DNA of 64,000 nt from Micromonospora profundi. Lineage in GTDB: Bacteria; Actinomycetota; Actinomycetes; Mycobacteriales; Micromonosporaceae. Position 1 is the stretch's first letter; every line of letters starts with the position of its first letter. The stretch covers positions 2,914,001 to 2,978,000 of the forward strand of contig NZ_JAATJK010000001.1 in NCBI RefSeq assembly GCF_011927785.1, given 5' to 3'. The position numbers were made by a program, and so were the translations under genes. Positions 44,246 through 53,704 of the stretch are shown here, piece after piece. The notes beneath the pieces were generated by a model. That model had not been told where the DNA came from. It worked only from the letters and a program-made list of their open reading frames with translations, and did no database searches.

Positions 44246-44394
44246 GGTTCCTCCCGAGCCTGGTGGCCGGGCCGCGGCACCGCCGGCACCGCCGGCGATC
44301 ACGGCTACTGCCATCGTCGTGGTCCCCGGGCCCGATCCCGAGTGATGCCACAGGTTTCTGCCGTCGGCGACGCCGGAGGCGTCCGGCGGTCCGG

Positions 44395-45423
44395 TCAGCT
44401 AGGGGTGACTGCCAGCGCGGTGTCGTTGAGCCCCAGCACCGAGGCTCCGGTGGTCTGCGCCGGTACGAGCAACAGGAAGGTCTCCACCCTGGTGACCCGG
44501 ATCGACTTCCCGCGCACCGCCTCGCGGTGGCCGGTGGCGATGAGGTCCGGGCTCTGCGGCACCAACTGGACGGTGGCCGGGCCGCCGGGCGCCGGGCGCA
44601 ACGTGTCGGTGGCGTGGATCGTCAGGAAGGTCAGCGTGCCGGCCGGCACCGCTACCGCGCAGTCCGACCACTCGGCCTTGTCCAGGGTGCGCTGGACCGC
44701 CGCGCCGACACCGGCGAGTTGCTGACCGTAGACCTCCCAGCCGCCGGCGAACTGGCCGTCGAGCAACGGGCTCGACACGACGAGGGACCTGTTGCTGGTC
44801 GTGGATCCGATGCTGCGGGCGAACACCTCGGCGGCGAGGGCACGGCGGCTGGTCTCGTCCAGGGCCTCGCCGCCCTCGGTGGCCGGCCGGCCGTCGATGC
44901 TGCGGGCGACCACCAGCGACGGTTGGGTGACCTGGACGTTGTGGCTGAGCTTCCAGTGGCCGTCGGCGTCGAGCACGAACTGGCTGACGTCGGTGGGGGC
45001 GAGCTCGGAGCCGGCCAGCTTGAGGGTGGCGGTGGCAAGGAAGCAGGCCGGGTCGCCGGGCGGCACCGCGAAGGCCGGGTTGATGTGCTGGAACGACGGT
45101 TGCGGGCGCTGGTTGTAGGCGGACCGGCGGACCGCGGCGATGCTGAGGTCCAGCGCGGGGGGCACCTCCTGGGTTTTCAGCGCCTCGACGTCGCCGGCCA
45201 CCGAGGCGGCCGAGTCGGCCTGGTCGAAGGCGGTGAGCACCAACGCTGCCCGGTCCCGACCGAAGGCGGTCGAGCCGTCGGGCACCGGGGTGGCCGCGTC
45301 CACCGGCTCGCCACCACAGCCGGTCAACACGAGCAGCGCGGCCACCGCAGCGGTGGCGAACGGCATCGCTGGCGCCGGCGCGGCGAGGATACGCGGGCTC
45401 CTGACGGATTTTCTGCCCAGCAT
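44395..45423 (-). CDS. Lipoprotein of unknown function at the cluster edge
   Basis: This 342-residue protein carries a basic N-terminus, a hydrophobic segment and a lipobox (LVLTGCGG), predicting a membrane-anchored extracytoplasmic lipoprotein. The rest is beta-rich without recognised motifs. The ATG at 45423 has GGAGG upstream. It is 150 bp upstream of the cyclodehydratase in the same direction, so it may belong to the cluster as an immunity or binding protein; that is only positional inference. Confidence 0.6.
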   Translation of the reverse strand: MLGRKSVRSPRILAAPAPAMPFATAAVAALLVLTGCGGEPVDAATPVPDGSTAFGRDRAALVLTAFDQADSAASVAGDVEALKTQEVPPALDLSIAAVRRSAYNQRPQPSFQHINPAFAVPPGDPACFLATATLKLAGSELAPTDVSQFVLDADGHWKLSHNVQVTQPSLVVARSIDGRPATEGGEALDETSRRALAAEVFARSIGSTTSNRSLVVSSPLLDGQFAGGWEVYGQQLAGVGAAVQRTLDKAEWSDCAVAVPAGTLTFLTIHATDTLRPAPGGPATVQLVPQSPDLIATGHREAVRGKSIRVTRVETFLLLVPAQTTGASVLGLNDTALAVTPS

Positions 45424-45574
45424 CTCGTCCTCCATCCACCACCGGTGCACGGGAATCGCGCCCGATGGAGTCGAGTATGTGAGCGGTCAACGGGCCAGGC
45501 CGGTGGCGGCGCGGCCTCGTGCTGCACGGCCCGTCGGCGTTGCAGGAAACGACGTCATCCGGCCCGGGCCGTGG

Positions 45575-48454
45575 TCACCGATCGGTGTCATCGAGCCGAG
45601 CGACCCAGGCGACCAGAGCCGACCGGGAGGCGACGCCCGCCTTGCGGTAGATCCGGGTCAGGTGCGCCTCCACGGTGCGAGGGCTGATGTTCAGCTGCCG
45701 CCCGATCAGTCGGCTGGTGGCCCCGGTCGCCGCCAGCCGCGCGATGTGCCACTCCCGGTCGGTCAGGGCGGCGACCTCGCGTGGGCCGACCGGGCGGGCC
45801 AGCCGCAGGCCGACCCGTTCCGTCCCGCACCAGGCGGCCAGTTCCAGCGCACGGCGGCGGGCGCGCGCCGCCGTGCCAGCCTGGTCCGCGGCTTCGGCCG
45901 CCCGGGCCAGGGAGGCGAGCGCGAGGCTGCGCCGGAGCACCATTCCGCCGGCCCGGAACAGGTCGCCGGCCGTCTCCAGATGCAGCAGCGCCGCCGCGAT
46001 CTCACCACGGGCCAACAGCACCTCGCCGTACGCCGACTCGGCGAAGCCCCGCTGCCCGGCGAGGCCGATCTGATCCGCCTCCGCCATCGCCCGCTGGGCC
46101 TGCCGTTCCGCGTCGTCCACGTCACCTCCGGCGAGCGCGGCGGCGCACAGCAGCTCGTACCACATCGGCCGGAGCGTGCTCTGGAGCCGGCTCAGCCGGT
46201 TGTCGCCGCCGGCCGAGTGCACCAGCTCGGCACAGGTCGCGGGATCACCCGACAGCAGTGCCGCGGTCGCCAGCGCCAGCACGGCGGTACGACCGCACCA
46301 GGTGGCGATGTCGGGGGCGATCCCGACCGCGGTGCGGGCCAGCGCCACCGCTCTGTCGTCGTCGCGAGGACCACCACGCCACGCCGTCGCCTCCGCCTCG
46401 AACGCCAGGGCGAAGCTCAGCAGGTGGCGACTGCCGATGCGCCGCGCGACGATGCCCGCCTCGGTGGCCAAGCCGATGGCTGTGGTGAGTTGGCCGCCGT
46501 GGTAGGCCACCTGACTGCGACCGAGCAGCAGCAGGCACAGCCCGTCGTCGCGGTGCGAGGCGCGGACGAGGGTCAGCCCTCGGTCGAGGTGCCGCGCCGC
46601 GTCGGCCTGCTGTTCGAGGTACAACTCGGTGAGGCCCAGCGCTGTGAAGCAGTCGGGGTGGCCACGCATGTCCCGGTCCGGCAGCGAGTCGACAATCCGG
46701 GCGCCGGCGTCGAGCAGGCTCCGCGCCTCGTCGAGCGCGCCATCGTGCGCGGCGGCCAGGCTCCGGATGGCAAGCAGGCCGGCCCGGTCCACACCGGAAC
46801 CACCGGAGTCGCCGCCGAGCGTGTCGGGGAGGCCGGGCAGGGGGCGGCCGGCCAGGATGCCGGCGGCGCCGATCTCGGCGGCGAGGCGGTAGCCGCCGGT
46901 GGGGCCGGTGCCGGCCGGCAGGGCGGCCAGCTCGCGCCGGCTGATAGCCGCCGCCTCCGCGTAGTTGCCGAGCAGGCGTTCCACGCGCGCCCAGAGGGCT
47001 ACGACCCGAGCCCGTCGCCCCTGCGGGTCGGCGGGAAACAGCGGCACGATCTCCTGGAGCAGGGCCCTGCTCTCGGCCAGGTTGCCCGCCTCCCCGGTGA
47101 TCTGGGCCAGCACGAGCGACACCTCGCGGCGACGCTGCGCCGAACCGGCCGTAGGCCGCAGCGCCCGCAGCGCCAGCCGCAGCCAGCGGATGGCAAGGTC
47201 CGGTGTCTCGCAGCGGATCTCCTCGGCGGCCCGACAGAGCACGTCGACGCAGCGTTCGACCCAGCGGCCGCTGGGTAGGGCGAGCAGGCGCTCGGCGTAG
47301 CGGGCCCGGTCCGCAGGTGGCGCGCCGCGATCGACGAGCGCTGTGAGCGCCCGCGCGCAGGCGTCCACCCGCCATGCCGGGTCGGTGTCCTGGGCGACCG
47401 CCATCCGCAGCACCGGGTGCCGGAAGGCGAACCGTCCGGTGCCCGGGACGCGGCGGATCAGGTCGAGCCGGGCCAGCCGCCAGCCGGCCTCGACCGCCAG
47501 TGGCGTCGGGACCTGCGCGACCTCGGCAAGCAGATCCGCGGCGAAGGGGGTGTCGACGATCGCCCCGGCCCGCAGGCAGGCCAGCTCGACGGGCGGCAGG
47601 GCCACCCACTCGCGCCGCAGCACTGCCATCGCCGTGTCGGACAGTCGGGCGCCGGGCGCTTCGAGGTTCGGGCCGGTGCCGGCCGGGTCGGGACCGCCCG
47701 GCAACGCCGCCAGGTAACCAGGGTTGCCGCCGGTCAGGTCGTACCGGACGCGCAGCTCCGGCTGGGCGACGTCGGGGTGCAGAAGTGCGACCTCGGCGAG
47801 GTCGAGGGGGCGGAGTTCGATCCGGTCGTGTGCGGTCGGTGCGGCGTCGACGTGTCCGTCGGGATCCGGTGGGCCGAACGGCATCGGGGTCGCCATCTGC
47901 CGTGGGCGGTAGACGAGCACGAGCAGCAGCGGGGCGGGCACCGGATACCGCAGCAGGTGGGCGATCAGCCCGGCGGAGGGTGCGTCCGCCCAGTGCAGGT
48001 CGTCGAGGACCAGCACCAGACCGTCCTGGGCGGCCACTCCGATCAGCCGGCGGGCCAACTGGTAGGTCCGGAACCGGCGGGCGTCCGACGCCCGTTCCTG
48101 CGCCGGTGGCACCGGGGCGGCGGGCTCCGGCCAGGCCTCCCTGGCGGACGACCGGGCAGTCAACCCGGGCCGAGGCGGGTACCCCTCGGTGAAAGCGTGC
48201 CGGAACACGTGGAAGGGGACGCCTCGCTCATCCGGCGCGCAGGTCCCGATGGCCCAGGGGACGGTGGGGACGCACCGGTCCAGAGCCTCGCGGACGAACC
48301 GGGTCTTGCCGATGCCCGGCTCGCCGACGACCTCGCAGACCATCTGCCGGCTGTGGCTCAGCACCGCGGCCTGGGCTCTCTCGATACGCGCCAACTGCTG
48401 TCGCCGCCCTACGAAGCGCGGGTCTTTCGACGCATTTCCCAGCCCAGGTGTCAT
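45575..48454 (-). CDS. LAL-type LuxR regulator with ATPase and TPR regions
   Basis: This roughly 959-residue protein has an N-terminal AAA/NTPase region with Walker A (GEPGIGKTR, about residues 44-52) and a Walker-B-like LVLVLDDLHWAD. A long helical TPR-like centre (about 340-870) follows. A C-terminal LuxR helix-turn-helix (about 895-955) shows LTDREWHIARLAATGATSRLIGRQLNISPRTVEAHL. Such LAL proteins are pathway-specific activators in actinomycete natural-product clusters. It may be the cluster activator or a broader regulator. An alternative GTG start lies one codon upstream. No strong ribosome site is visible. Confidence 0.85.
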   Translation of the reverse strand: MTPGLGNASKDPRFVGRRQQLARIERAQAAVLSHSRQMVCEVVGEPGIGKTRFVREALDRCVPTVPWAIGTCAPDERGVPFHVFRHAFTEGYPPRPGLTARSSAREAWPEPAAPVPPAQERASDARRFRTYQLARRLIGVAAQDGLVLVLDDLHWADAPSAGLIAHLLRYPVPAPLLLVLVYRPRQMATPMPFGPPDPDGHVDAAPTAHDRIELRPLDLAEVALLHPDVAQPELRVRYDLTGGNPGYLAALPGGPDPAGTGPNLEAPGARLSDTAMAVLRREWVALPPVELACLRAGAIVDTPFAADLLAEVAQVPTPLAVEAGWRLARLDLIRRVPGTGRFAFRHPVLRMAVAQDTDPAWRVDACARALTALVDRGAPPADRARYAERLLALPSGRWVERCVDVLCRAAEEIRCETPDLAIRWLRLALRALRPTAGSAQRRREVSLVLAQITGEAGNLAESRALLQEIVPLFPADPQGRRARVVALWARVERLLGNYAEAAAISRRELAALPAGTGPTGGYRLAAEIGAAGILAGRPLPGLPDTLGGDSGGSGVDRAGLLAIRSLAAAHDGALDEARSLLDAGARIVDSLPDRDMRGHPDCFTALGLTELYLEQQADAARHLDRGLTLVRASHRDDGLCLLLLGRSQVAYHGGQLTTAIGLATEAGIVARRIGSRHLLSFALAFEAEATAWRGGPRDDDRAVALARTAVGIAPDIATWCGRTAVLALATAALLSGDPATCAELVHSAGGDNRLSRLQSTLRPMWYELLCAAALAGGDVDDAERQAQRAMAEADQIGLAGQRGFAESAYGEVLLARGEIAAALLHLETAGDLFRAGGMVLRRSLALASLARAAEAADQAGTAARARRRALELAAWCGTERVGLRLARPVGPREVAALTDREWHIARLAATGATSRLIGRQLNISPRTVEAHLTRIYRKAGVASRSALVAWVARLDDTDR

Positions 48455-49250
48455 CACGCAGATCAGACGCTTTCCGGCACTGTCAAAAGGGGATTGGCCG
48501 CACTATACCGGAGCATCGTCCAATGTCGAATTAGGTGATGCGACCAGCCCTTATTTGACCAGGCGGCACCGGGAGCAGGGGTTCATTCCGACATCGCAGC
48601 ACAACCCGCAAGAAGGTGCCGGTCACCCGACGGACGGAACCATATCCCTGAAAGCCACTAAATCACCCCCACCCCACTGGCCGACCAGCCCACCTTCGAG
48701 GTAGAGCCCGCCGCTGGGACCCCTTGACGCCTCAGCCTGTGGCAGATGAACGATCGTCGAAGGCCAATCACACCATGCTGTCAATAGCCATGAGCGCCTA
48801 TAAGAACGCCGAAGCGGTCGATTCTCTATCGTGCCTTCACCTGACCCCTCCGAGCCGTTACGGCAAGACTTCCGCAAGGGCGCGTCGGCGACAGGCAAAG
48901 ATCCGGATCAGAATTGGCTGCTCTCGGCCGATCCTCGACGGGCGAGCATCGCATCCGGAGGCGACCAGCACCCAAGAGGGATGCTGAAGGACAACCGCAG
49001 GTAGCCGGCTCACGAAATCGATCGGAGCGCCGAGCCGGCCGAGGTGCCCACGTTTCTTCGAGCATCTCGGCACATCGACCGCCGGGTCACTGCCCGTACG
49101 CGCCGGTGCCGTCACCGTCGACCACACGACTGTGATGCACGACTGTGGTAATTGCCAAAGACTTGCAACTGTGTCACCGTGATCAACAAAGGTCGCGGCG
49201 CTCGGAGCTGCGCCGACACCTAATGATCTCCCACACCACAGGAGCCTTCT
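48455..49250. other. Intergenic region between the LAL regulator and the ABC importer
   Basis: About 800 bp with no gene I can support; short frames here have no recognisable motif. The direct repeat ACGACTGTG at 49126-49134 and 49139-49147 is 13 bp apart, upstream of the importer operon, and might be a regulatory site. AGGAG precedes the importer start. No tRNA or hairpin terminator stands out. Confidence 0.6.
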
Positions 49251-50849
49251 GTGACCCGGATGCGTCCGATCCTCCGGCGCCTCGTGGCGTCGACCGCGGC
49301 CACGGGGGCTCTCGTCCTCGCCGGCTGCTCGGCCCCGAGCACCCCCGACGGTTCATCCGGCGGCACGACGCTTGTCGTGGCGACGTCCGACGAGCCGGAC
49401 GCGTTGAACCCGGTGCTCAACTACGGCGTCGACGGCGCCTCGCTGATCTTCGACGGCCTCGTCGCCCGGGCCGCCGACAACCGGCTCGTCGCCGGCCTGG
49501 CAACCGACCTGCCGCTGCTGTCAGCCGACGGGCGCACAGTGACAGCGAAGCTGCGCGACGGCGTGCAGTTCCACGACGGCACGGTGTTGAGCGCACAGGA
49601 CGTCGTCTTCACCTACCAGGCCGTCCTCGATCCGAAGGTCGACTCGACGCTGCGCTCCGACCTGGACATGGTCGAGTCGGTGACCGCACCCGATCCGGCG
49701 ACTGTCGTGTTCAGGCTGCGCTACCCGTACGCGCCGTTCCTCCAGCGGCTCACCCTCGGCATCGTGCCGGCCAAGCTGCTCAGCGGCCAGGACATCAACA
49801 CCGCCGGATTCAACCGGAAGCCGGTCGGAACCGGGCCCTACCGGGTCGACTCCTGGACACCTGGCGACCGGCTGGTGCTCACGGCCAACGAGCGCTACTT
49901 CGGCGGCCGGCCGGCGAACGACCGTTTGGTTGTCGCCTTCGTCGCCGACGACAACGTACGCGCCCAGCGGATGCGTGCCGGCGAGTTCGACGCGGCCGAG
50001 TTGCCACCGAAGCTCGCTTCCGTTTTCGACACCGATACCGCGTACCAGGTGCAGCGGGTGCCGACCGCCGACTACCGCGGCGTGATGCTGCCGTCGGGCA
50101 ACCCGGTCCTTGCCGACCCTGCGGTCCGCCGGGCGCTCAACCTGGCAGTGGACAGGTCCGCGATGGTGTCCGGCATCCTCGGCGGCGCGGGCGAGCCGGC
50201 GTTCGGTCCGATCCCTCCGACCTCCGAGTTCGCCGAGCCCTCGATCATCGGCAAGCCGACAGCCGACACGGCGGCAGCGGGTGCGCTGCTCGACGCGGCC
50301 GGCTGGACCCCCGGCCCGGGCGGCGTACGCGTCAAGGACGGACGGACGGCCCGGTTCACGCTGATGTACCCGGCGAGCGACACGCTCCGCAAGGACCTGG
50401 CCCTGGCGGTGACCGCCGACGCGAAGAAGATCGGCATCGAGGTCACCCCGGCGGGGCTCACCTGGGACGCCATCGACCCGCGGATGAAGTCAGACGCCCT
50501 GCTGATGGGGTACGGCACGCCGTACGACCCGGACTTCGTCTCGTACAAGCTGTTCGGCTCGCGGTTCGCGGGGCAGGGCTACTTCAACCCCGGCTCGTAC
50601 CGCTCGGAGGTGGTGGACCGGGCACTGCAGGACGGCCGCGACCAGTACGACCCGGCCCGCCGCAAGGCCGCGTACGCGCGGTTCCAGCAGCAGTTGGCAA
50701 CCGACGTACCGTGGCTGTTCCTCACCTACCTGCGGCACACCTATGTGCTGAAAGCCTCGGTCCAGGGCGTGACTCCCCGTGTCGAGGCGCACGAGCACGG
50801 GGTGGCAAACAGCATCTGGTGGAACATCGACACCTGGACCCGCTCGTGA
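49251..50849 (+). CDS. Solute-binding lipoprotein (family 5) of a peptide/nickel ABC importer
   Basis: This 532-residue protein has a lipobox (LVLAGCSA, Cys about residue 25) and the family 5 oligopeptide/nickel-binding fold, with typical DALNPVLNYG, VQFHDGTVLSAQDVVFTY and NRKPVGTGPYRV stretches. It delivers short peptides, nickel complexes or similar solutes from the cell exterior. The GTG at 49251 follows AGGAG. It is the first of five coupled genes; its stop overlaps the next GTG. The solute is not determinable from sequence. Confidence 0.9.
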   Translation: MTRMRPILRRLVASTAATGALVLAGCSAPSTPDGSSGGTTLVVATSDEPDALNPVLNYGVDGASLIFDGLVARAADNRLVAGLATDLPLLSADGRTVTAKLRDGVQFHDGTVLSAQDVVFTYQAVLDPKVDSTLRSDLDMVESVTAPDPATVVFRLRYPYAPFLQRLTLGIVPAKLLSGQDINTAGFNRKPVGTGPYRVDSWTPGDRLVLTANERYFGGRPANDRLVVAFVADDNVRAQRMRAGEFDAAELPPKLASVFDTDTAYQVQRVPTADYRGVMLPSGNPVLADPAVRRALNLAVDRSAMVSGILGGAGEPAFGPIPPTSEFAEPSIIGKPTADTAAAGALLDAAGWTPGPGGVRVKDGRTARFTLMYPASDTLRKDLALAVTADAKKIGIEVTPAGLTWDAIDPRMKSDALLMGYGTPYDPDFVSYKLFGSRFAGQGYFNPGSYRSEVVDRALQDGRDQYDPARRKAAYARFQQQLATDVPWLFLTYLRHTYVLKASVQGVTPRVEAHEHGVANSIWWNIDTWTRS

Positions 50850-51838
50850 CCCGCTCCCGCCGACTGGCGGGTGCGGGGGCGGTGGTCCGGCGTCGCCTCC
50901 TGGTCGCCGTGCCGGTGCTCCTCGCGACGAGCATCGGGATGTTCGCCCTCGGCGCCGCGTCGCCGATCGACCCGGCCAAGCAGTACGCGGGCGCGGCGGC
51001 CTTCACCACAAGCGAGGAGAACCTGGCGCAGATCCGCGCCAACTGGGGTGTCGACGATCCGCTGCCGGTGCAGTACCTGCGCTGGATCGGCAACCTGGTG
51101 CAGGGCGACCTGGGCTGGTCGACAAGCCGACACGAGCCGGTCGCCTCGGTGCTCGCCGCTCGGGCCGGCTGGACACTGCTGCTGATCGGCGTGGCGCTGG
51201 CCCTTGTCCTGGCCGGAAGCCTGCTGCTGGGCTCGTTGGCCGCGTACCGGCGAGGTGGGTTGTTCGACAGGGCGTTGCGGACGGCCGCCTACGCGGTGCA
51301 GTCGATGCCGGTCTTCTGGCTGGGCCTGGCCGCGATCGCTGTGTTCGCGCTGGCCCTGGGATGGTTGCCGGCCGGCGGGCTCACCGACGTGGCCGCCACC
51401 GGTACGTCGTGGTCCGACGTGGCGTGGCACCTGATCCTGCCGGTCGGCGTGCTGGCGGTGTCCCAGGCGCCGTGGTTCGTGCTGTTCGTCCGGGACGCGG
51501 TCGCGGAGAGCCTGCGCGACGACCACGTGCTCGCGGCGCGGGCGCGAGGGCTGCCCGGGCGGATCGTGCTGTTCGGACACGCGCTGCGGACGGCGTTGCT
51601 GCCGTTCCTCACCCTGGTCGGCACCCACCTGCCGGAACTGGTCGGCGGCGCGGTGCTTGTCGAGACCGTCTTCTCGCTGCCGGGGCTGGGTGCCGTCACG
51701 GTCGCCGCCGCGCTGGGCAGCGACTTCCCGCTGTTGGCGGCGATCACGCTCGTCACCACCGCCGTGGTGCTGGCCGCGAATCTCGCGACCGACCTCGCCT
51801 ACGCCGCGGCCGACCCGAGGGTACGACTCGATGACTGA
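50846..51838 (+). CDS. ABC importer permease (DppB/OppB type)
   Basis: This 330-residue membrane protein has about six helices, a family-typical IRANWGVDDPLPVQYLRWI segment after the first helix and the inner-membrane EAA-type loop (ARARGLPGRIVLFGHALR). GTG start overlaps the binding-protein stop (GTGA). It pairs with the next permease. Confidence 0.88.
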   Translation: MTRSRRLAGAGAVVRRRLLVAVPVLLATSIGMFALGAASPIDPAKQYAGAAAFTTSEENLAQIRANWGVDDPLPVQYLRWIGNLVQGDLGWSTSRHEPVASVLAARAGWTLLLIGVALALVLAGSLLLGSLAAYRRGGLFDRALRTAAYAVQSMPVFWLGLAAIAVFALALGWLPAGGLTDVAATGTSWSDVAWHLILPVGVLAVSQAPWFVLFVRDAVAESLRDDHVLAARARGLPGRIVLFGHALRTALLPFLTLVGTHLPELVGGAVLVETVFSLPGLGAVTVAAALGSDFPLLAAITLVTTAVVLAANLATDLAYAAADPRVRLDD

Positions 51839-52709
51839 CCTCGCTGCCCGACCATCGCTGCTCCGGGTGGCCCGGTTCCGGCCGCGACCGGGCCAGGCCG
51901 GTGCCGTTGCGGCCGGTCTCATCCTGCTCGTGGCCGTCGCCGGTTCGCTCCTGGCCCCGCTCGTCTGGCCGCTCGACCAGAGCGCTGTGGCGCTGGACCA
52001 GACCCGGCTGGCGCCGTCCTGGACCCACCTCGCGGGCACCGACGACCTCGGTCGGGACGTGGCACACCGGGCCGTCTACGGGTTGCGGGTCTCGCTGCTC
52101 GTCGGTGCGGTCGCCGCGCTCGTCGCCACAGTCCTCGGCGGCGTGGTCGGCGGGATCGCCGGTACGCTCGGCGGCCCTGTCGATCGCGTCCTGATGCGGA
52201 TCGTGGACACCATCGCCGCGATGCCGCACCTGCTGCTGGGCATCTTCATCGTCGCGATGCTGGGTCCCAGCCTCGGAGCGGTGATCGCCTCGGTCGGCCT
52301 CACCCACTGGCTCTCCACCGCCCGCATCGTCCGATCCGAGCTGCTGAGCCTTCGTACCCGACCGTTCGTCGACGCCGCCATCAGCGGCGGCGCCAGCCGG
52401 CGCAGGGTCCTGCTGCGGCACCTGCTGCCGCATGTCCTGCCCCGGCTCGCGCTGGCCACCACTCTCATGATCCCGCACGCGGTGTGGCACGAGACCGCGC
52501 TGTCGTTCCTCGGCCTCGGCCTGCCGCCGCACCTCGCCTCACTGGGCAACATGATCAACGACGGTCAGGGGTCGCTGTTGACCGGCGCCTGGTGGGCAAG
52601 CCTGGCGCCGGGTGCGGTCATCGTCGTCGTCACCCTCGCCATCGCGGTCCTCGCCGCCCGCTGGCGCGACCGCCTCGATCCCCGGGTCCGAGCGGAGCTG
52701 CACCTGTGA
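51831..52709 (+). CDS. ABC importer permease (DppC/OppC type)
   Basis: This 292-residue membrane protein has the DppC-like HLAGTDDLGRDV motif near residue 70 and about six helices. Its EAA-type loop is DAAISGGASRRRVLLRHLLPH, and FLGLGLPP lies near the end. The ATG overlaps the upstream permease stop by 8 bp. It forms the channel with the DppB-type permease. Confidence 0.88.
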   Translation: MTDLAARPSLLRVARFRPRPGQAGAVAAGLILLVAVAGSLLAPLVWPLDQSAVALDQTRLAPSWTHLAGTDDLGRDVAHRAVYGLRVSLLVGAVAALVATVLGGVVGGIAGTLGGPVDRVLMRIVDTIAAMPHLLLGIFIVAMLGPSLGAVIASVGLTHWLSTARIVRSELLSLRTRPFVDAAISGGASRRRVLLRHLLPHVLPRLALATTLMIPHAVWHETALSFLGLGLPPHLASLGNMINDGQGSLLTGAWWASLAPGAVIVVVTLAIAVLAARWRDRLDPRVRAELHL

Positions 52710-53704
52710 CCACCACCGAATCGGCCGTCGCCCCGGCACCGCCCCGCAACGTGGCCGGTCGGCCACTGCTCGCCGTGGACGGTCTCGGCGTCCAGTTCCG
52801 GCTCCGCGACGCGACCGTGCGCGCCGTCAGCGACCTCAGCCTCACCGTACGGGCCGGCGAACTGCTGGCCGTCGTCGGCGAGTCCGGCTGCGGCAAGTCC
52901 GTCCTGGCCCACGCCCTGCTCGGTCTGCTGCCCGGCAACGCCACTGTCACCGGCCACGCCGTACTGCACGACACCGACCCCGTCGACCTCGTCACCTGCG
53001 GCCAGCGCCACCTGGCCCGCAAGGTACGCGGCCGACGGGTCGGCCTGGTCCCGCAGAGCCCGGCCACCGCCCTGAACCCGGTGCGCACCGGGCGACGGCT
53101 GCTCGCCGAGACGCTGCGGGCGCACGGCCGGGACCGCCAGGACGCCGACCGGCTCGCGGCCGACGTCGGGCTCGACCCGGCGGACCTGGACCGCTATCCC
53201 CACGAACTGTCCGGCGGCATGGCACAGCGTCTGGTCACCGCGCTCGCGCTGGCACCGGATCCGTCGCTCCTCATCGCCGACGAACCCACCACCGGGCTGG
53301 ACCGGCCGTTGGTGGACCACACCCTCGACCTGCTGCGCCGCCGCTGCGACAACGGCGCGGCAGTAGTGCTCATCACCCACGACCTGGCCGCCGCGCGCCG
53401 GGTCGCCGACACCGTCGCCGTCATGTACGCCAGCCGCGTCGTGGAGCACCGGGACACCGACCGCCTGTTCACCGCACCGGCCCACCCCTACGCCTCGGCG
53501 CTGCTCGACGCCCTGCCGGACCGGGCCTTCCGGCCGGTGCCGGGCGACCCGCCGATGCTCACGGCACTGCCCCCGGGATGCGCGTTCGCACCCCGCTGCC
53601 CACGCCGCGCCGACGAATGCGCGACCCGGCCGCTACCGACACCGGCCGCCGGCGGTGGCACTGTCGCCTGCCACCACCCCATCCCCACCGGAGCCGTCAC
53701 GTGA
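52706..53704 (+). CDS. ABC importer ATP-binding subunit (DppD/OppD type)
   Basis: This 332-residue ATPase has Walker A (GESGCGKS), Q-loop (VPQSP), signature ELSGGMAQR and Walker B (LLIADEPTTGLD). The C-terminal extension CAFAPRCPRRADEC, with conserved cysteines, is common to peptide importers. GTG overlaps the permease stop (GTGA). Confidence 0.9.
   Translation: MTTTESAVAPAPPRNVAGRPLLAVDGLGVQFRLRDATVRAVSDLSLTVRAGELLAVVGESGCGKSVLAHALLGLLPGNATVTGHAVLHDTDPVDLVTCGQRHLARKVRGRRVGLVPQSPATALNPVRTGRRLLAETLRAHGRDRQDADRLAADVGLDPADLDRYPHELSGGMAQRLVTALALAPDPSLLIADEPTTGLDRPLVDHTLDLLRRRCDNGAAVVLITHDLAAARRVADTVAVMYASRVVEHRDTDRLFTAPAHPYASALLDALPDRAFRPVPGDPPMLTALPPGCAFAPRCPRRADECATRPLPTPAAGGGTVACHHPIPTGAVT

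Noticed and set aside
44365..44395. GACGCC-GGA-GGCGTC hairpin between the lipoprotein and cyclodehydratase
   Set aside because: The stem is only six bases and its outer flanks do not pair; it is too weak to call as a terminator.
45140..47278. A 712-codon plus-strand frame opposite the LAL regulator
   Set aside because: It is antisense to motif-bearing ATPase and LuxR sequence and has no recognisable domain.
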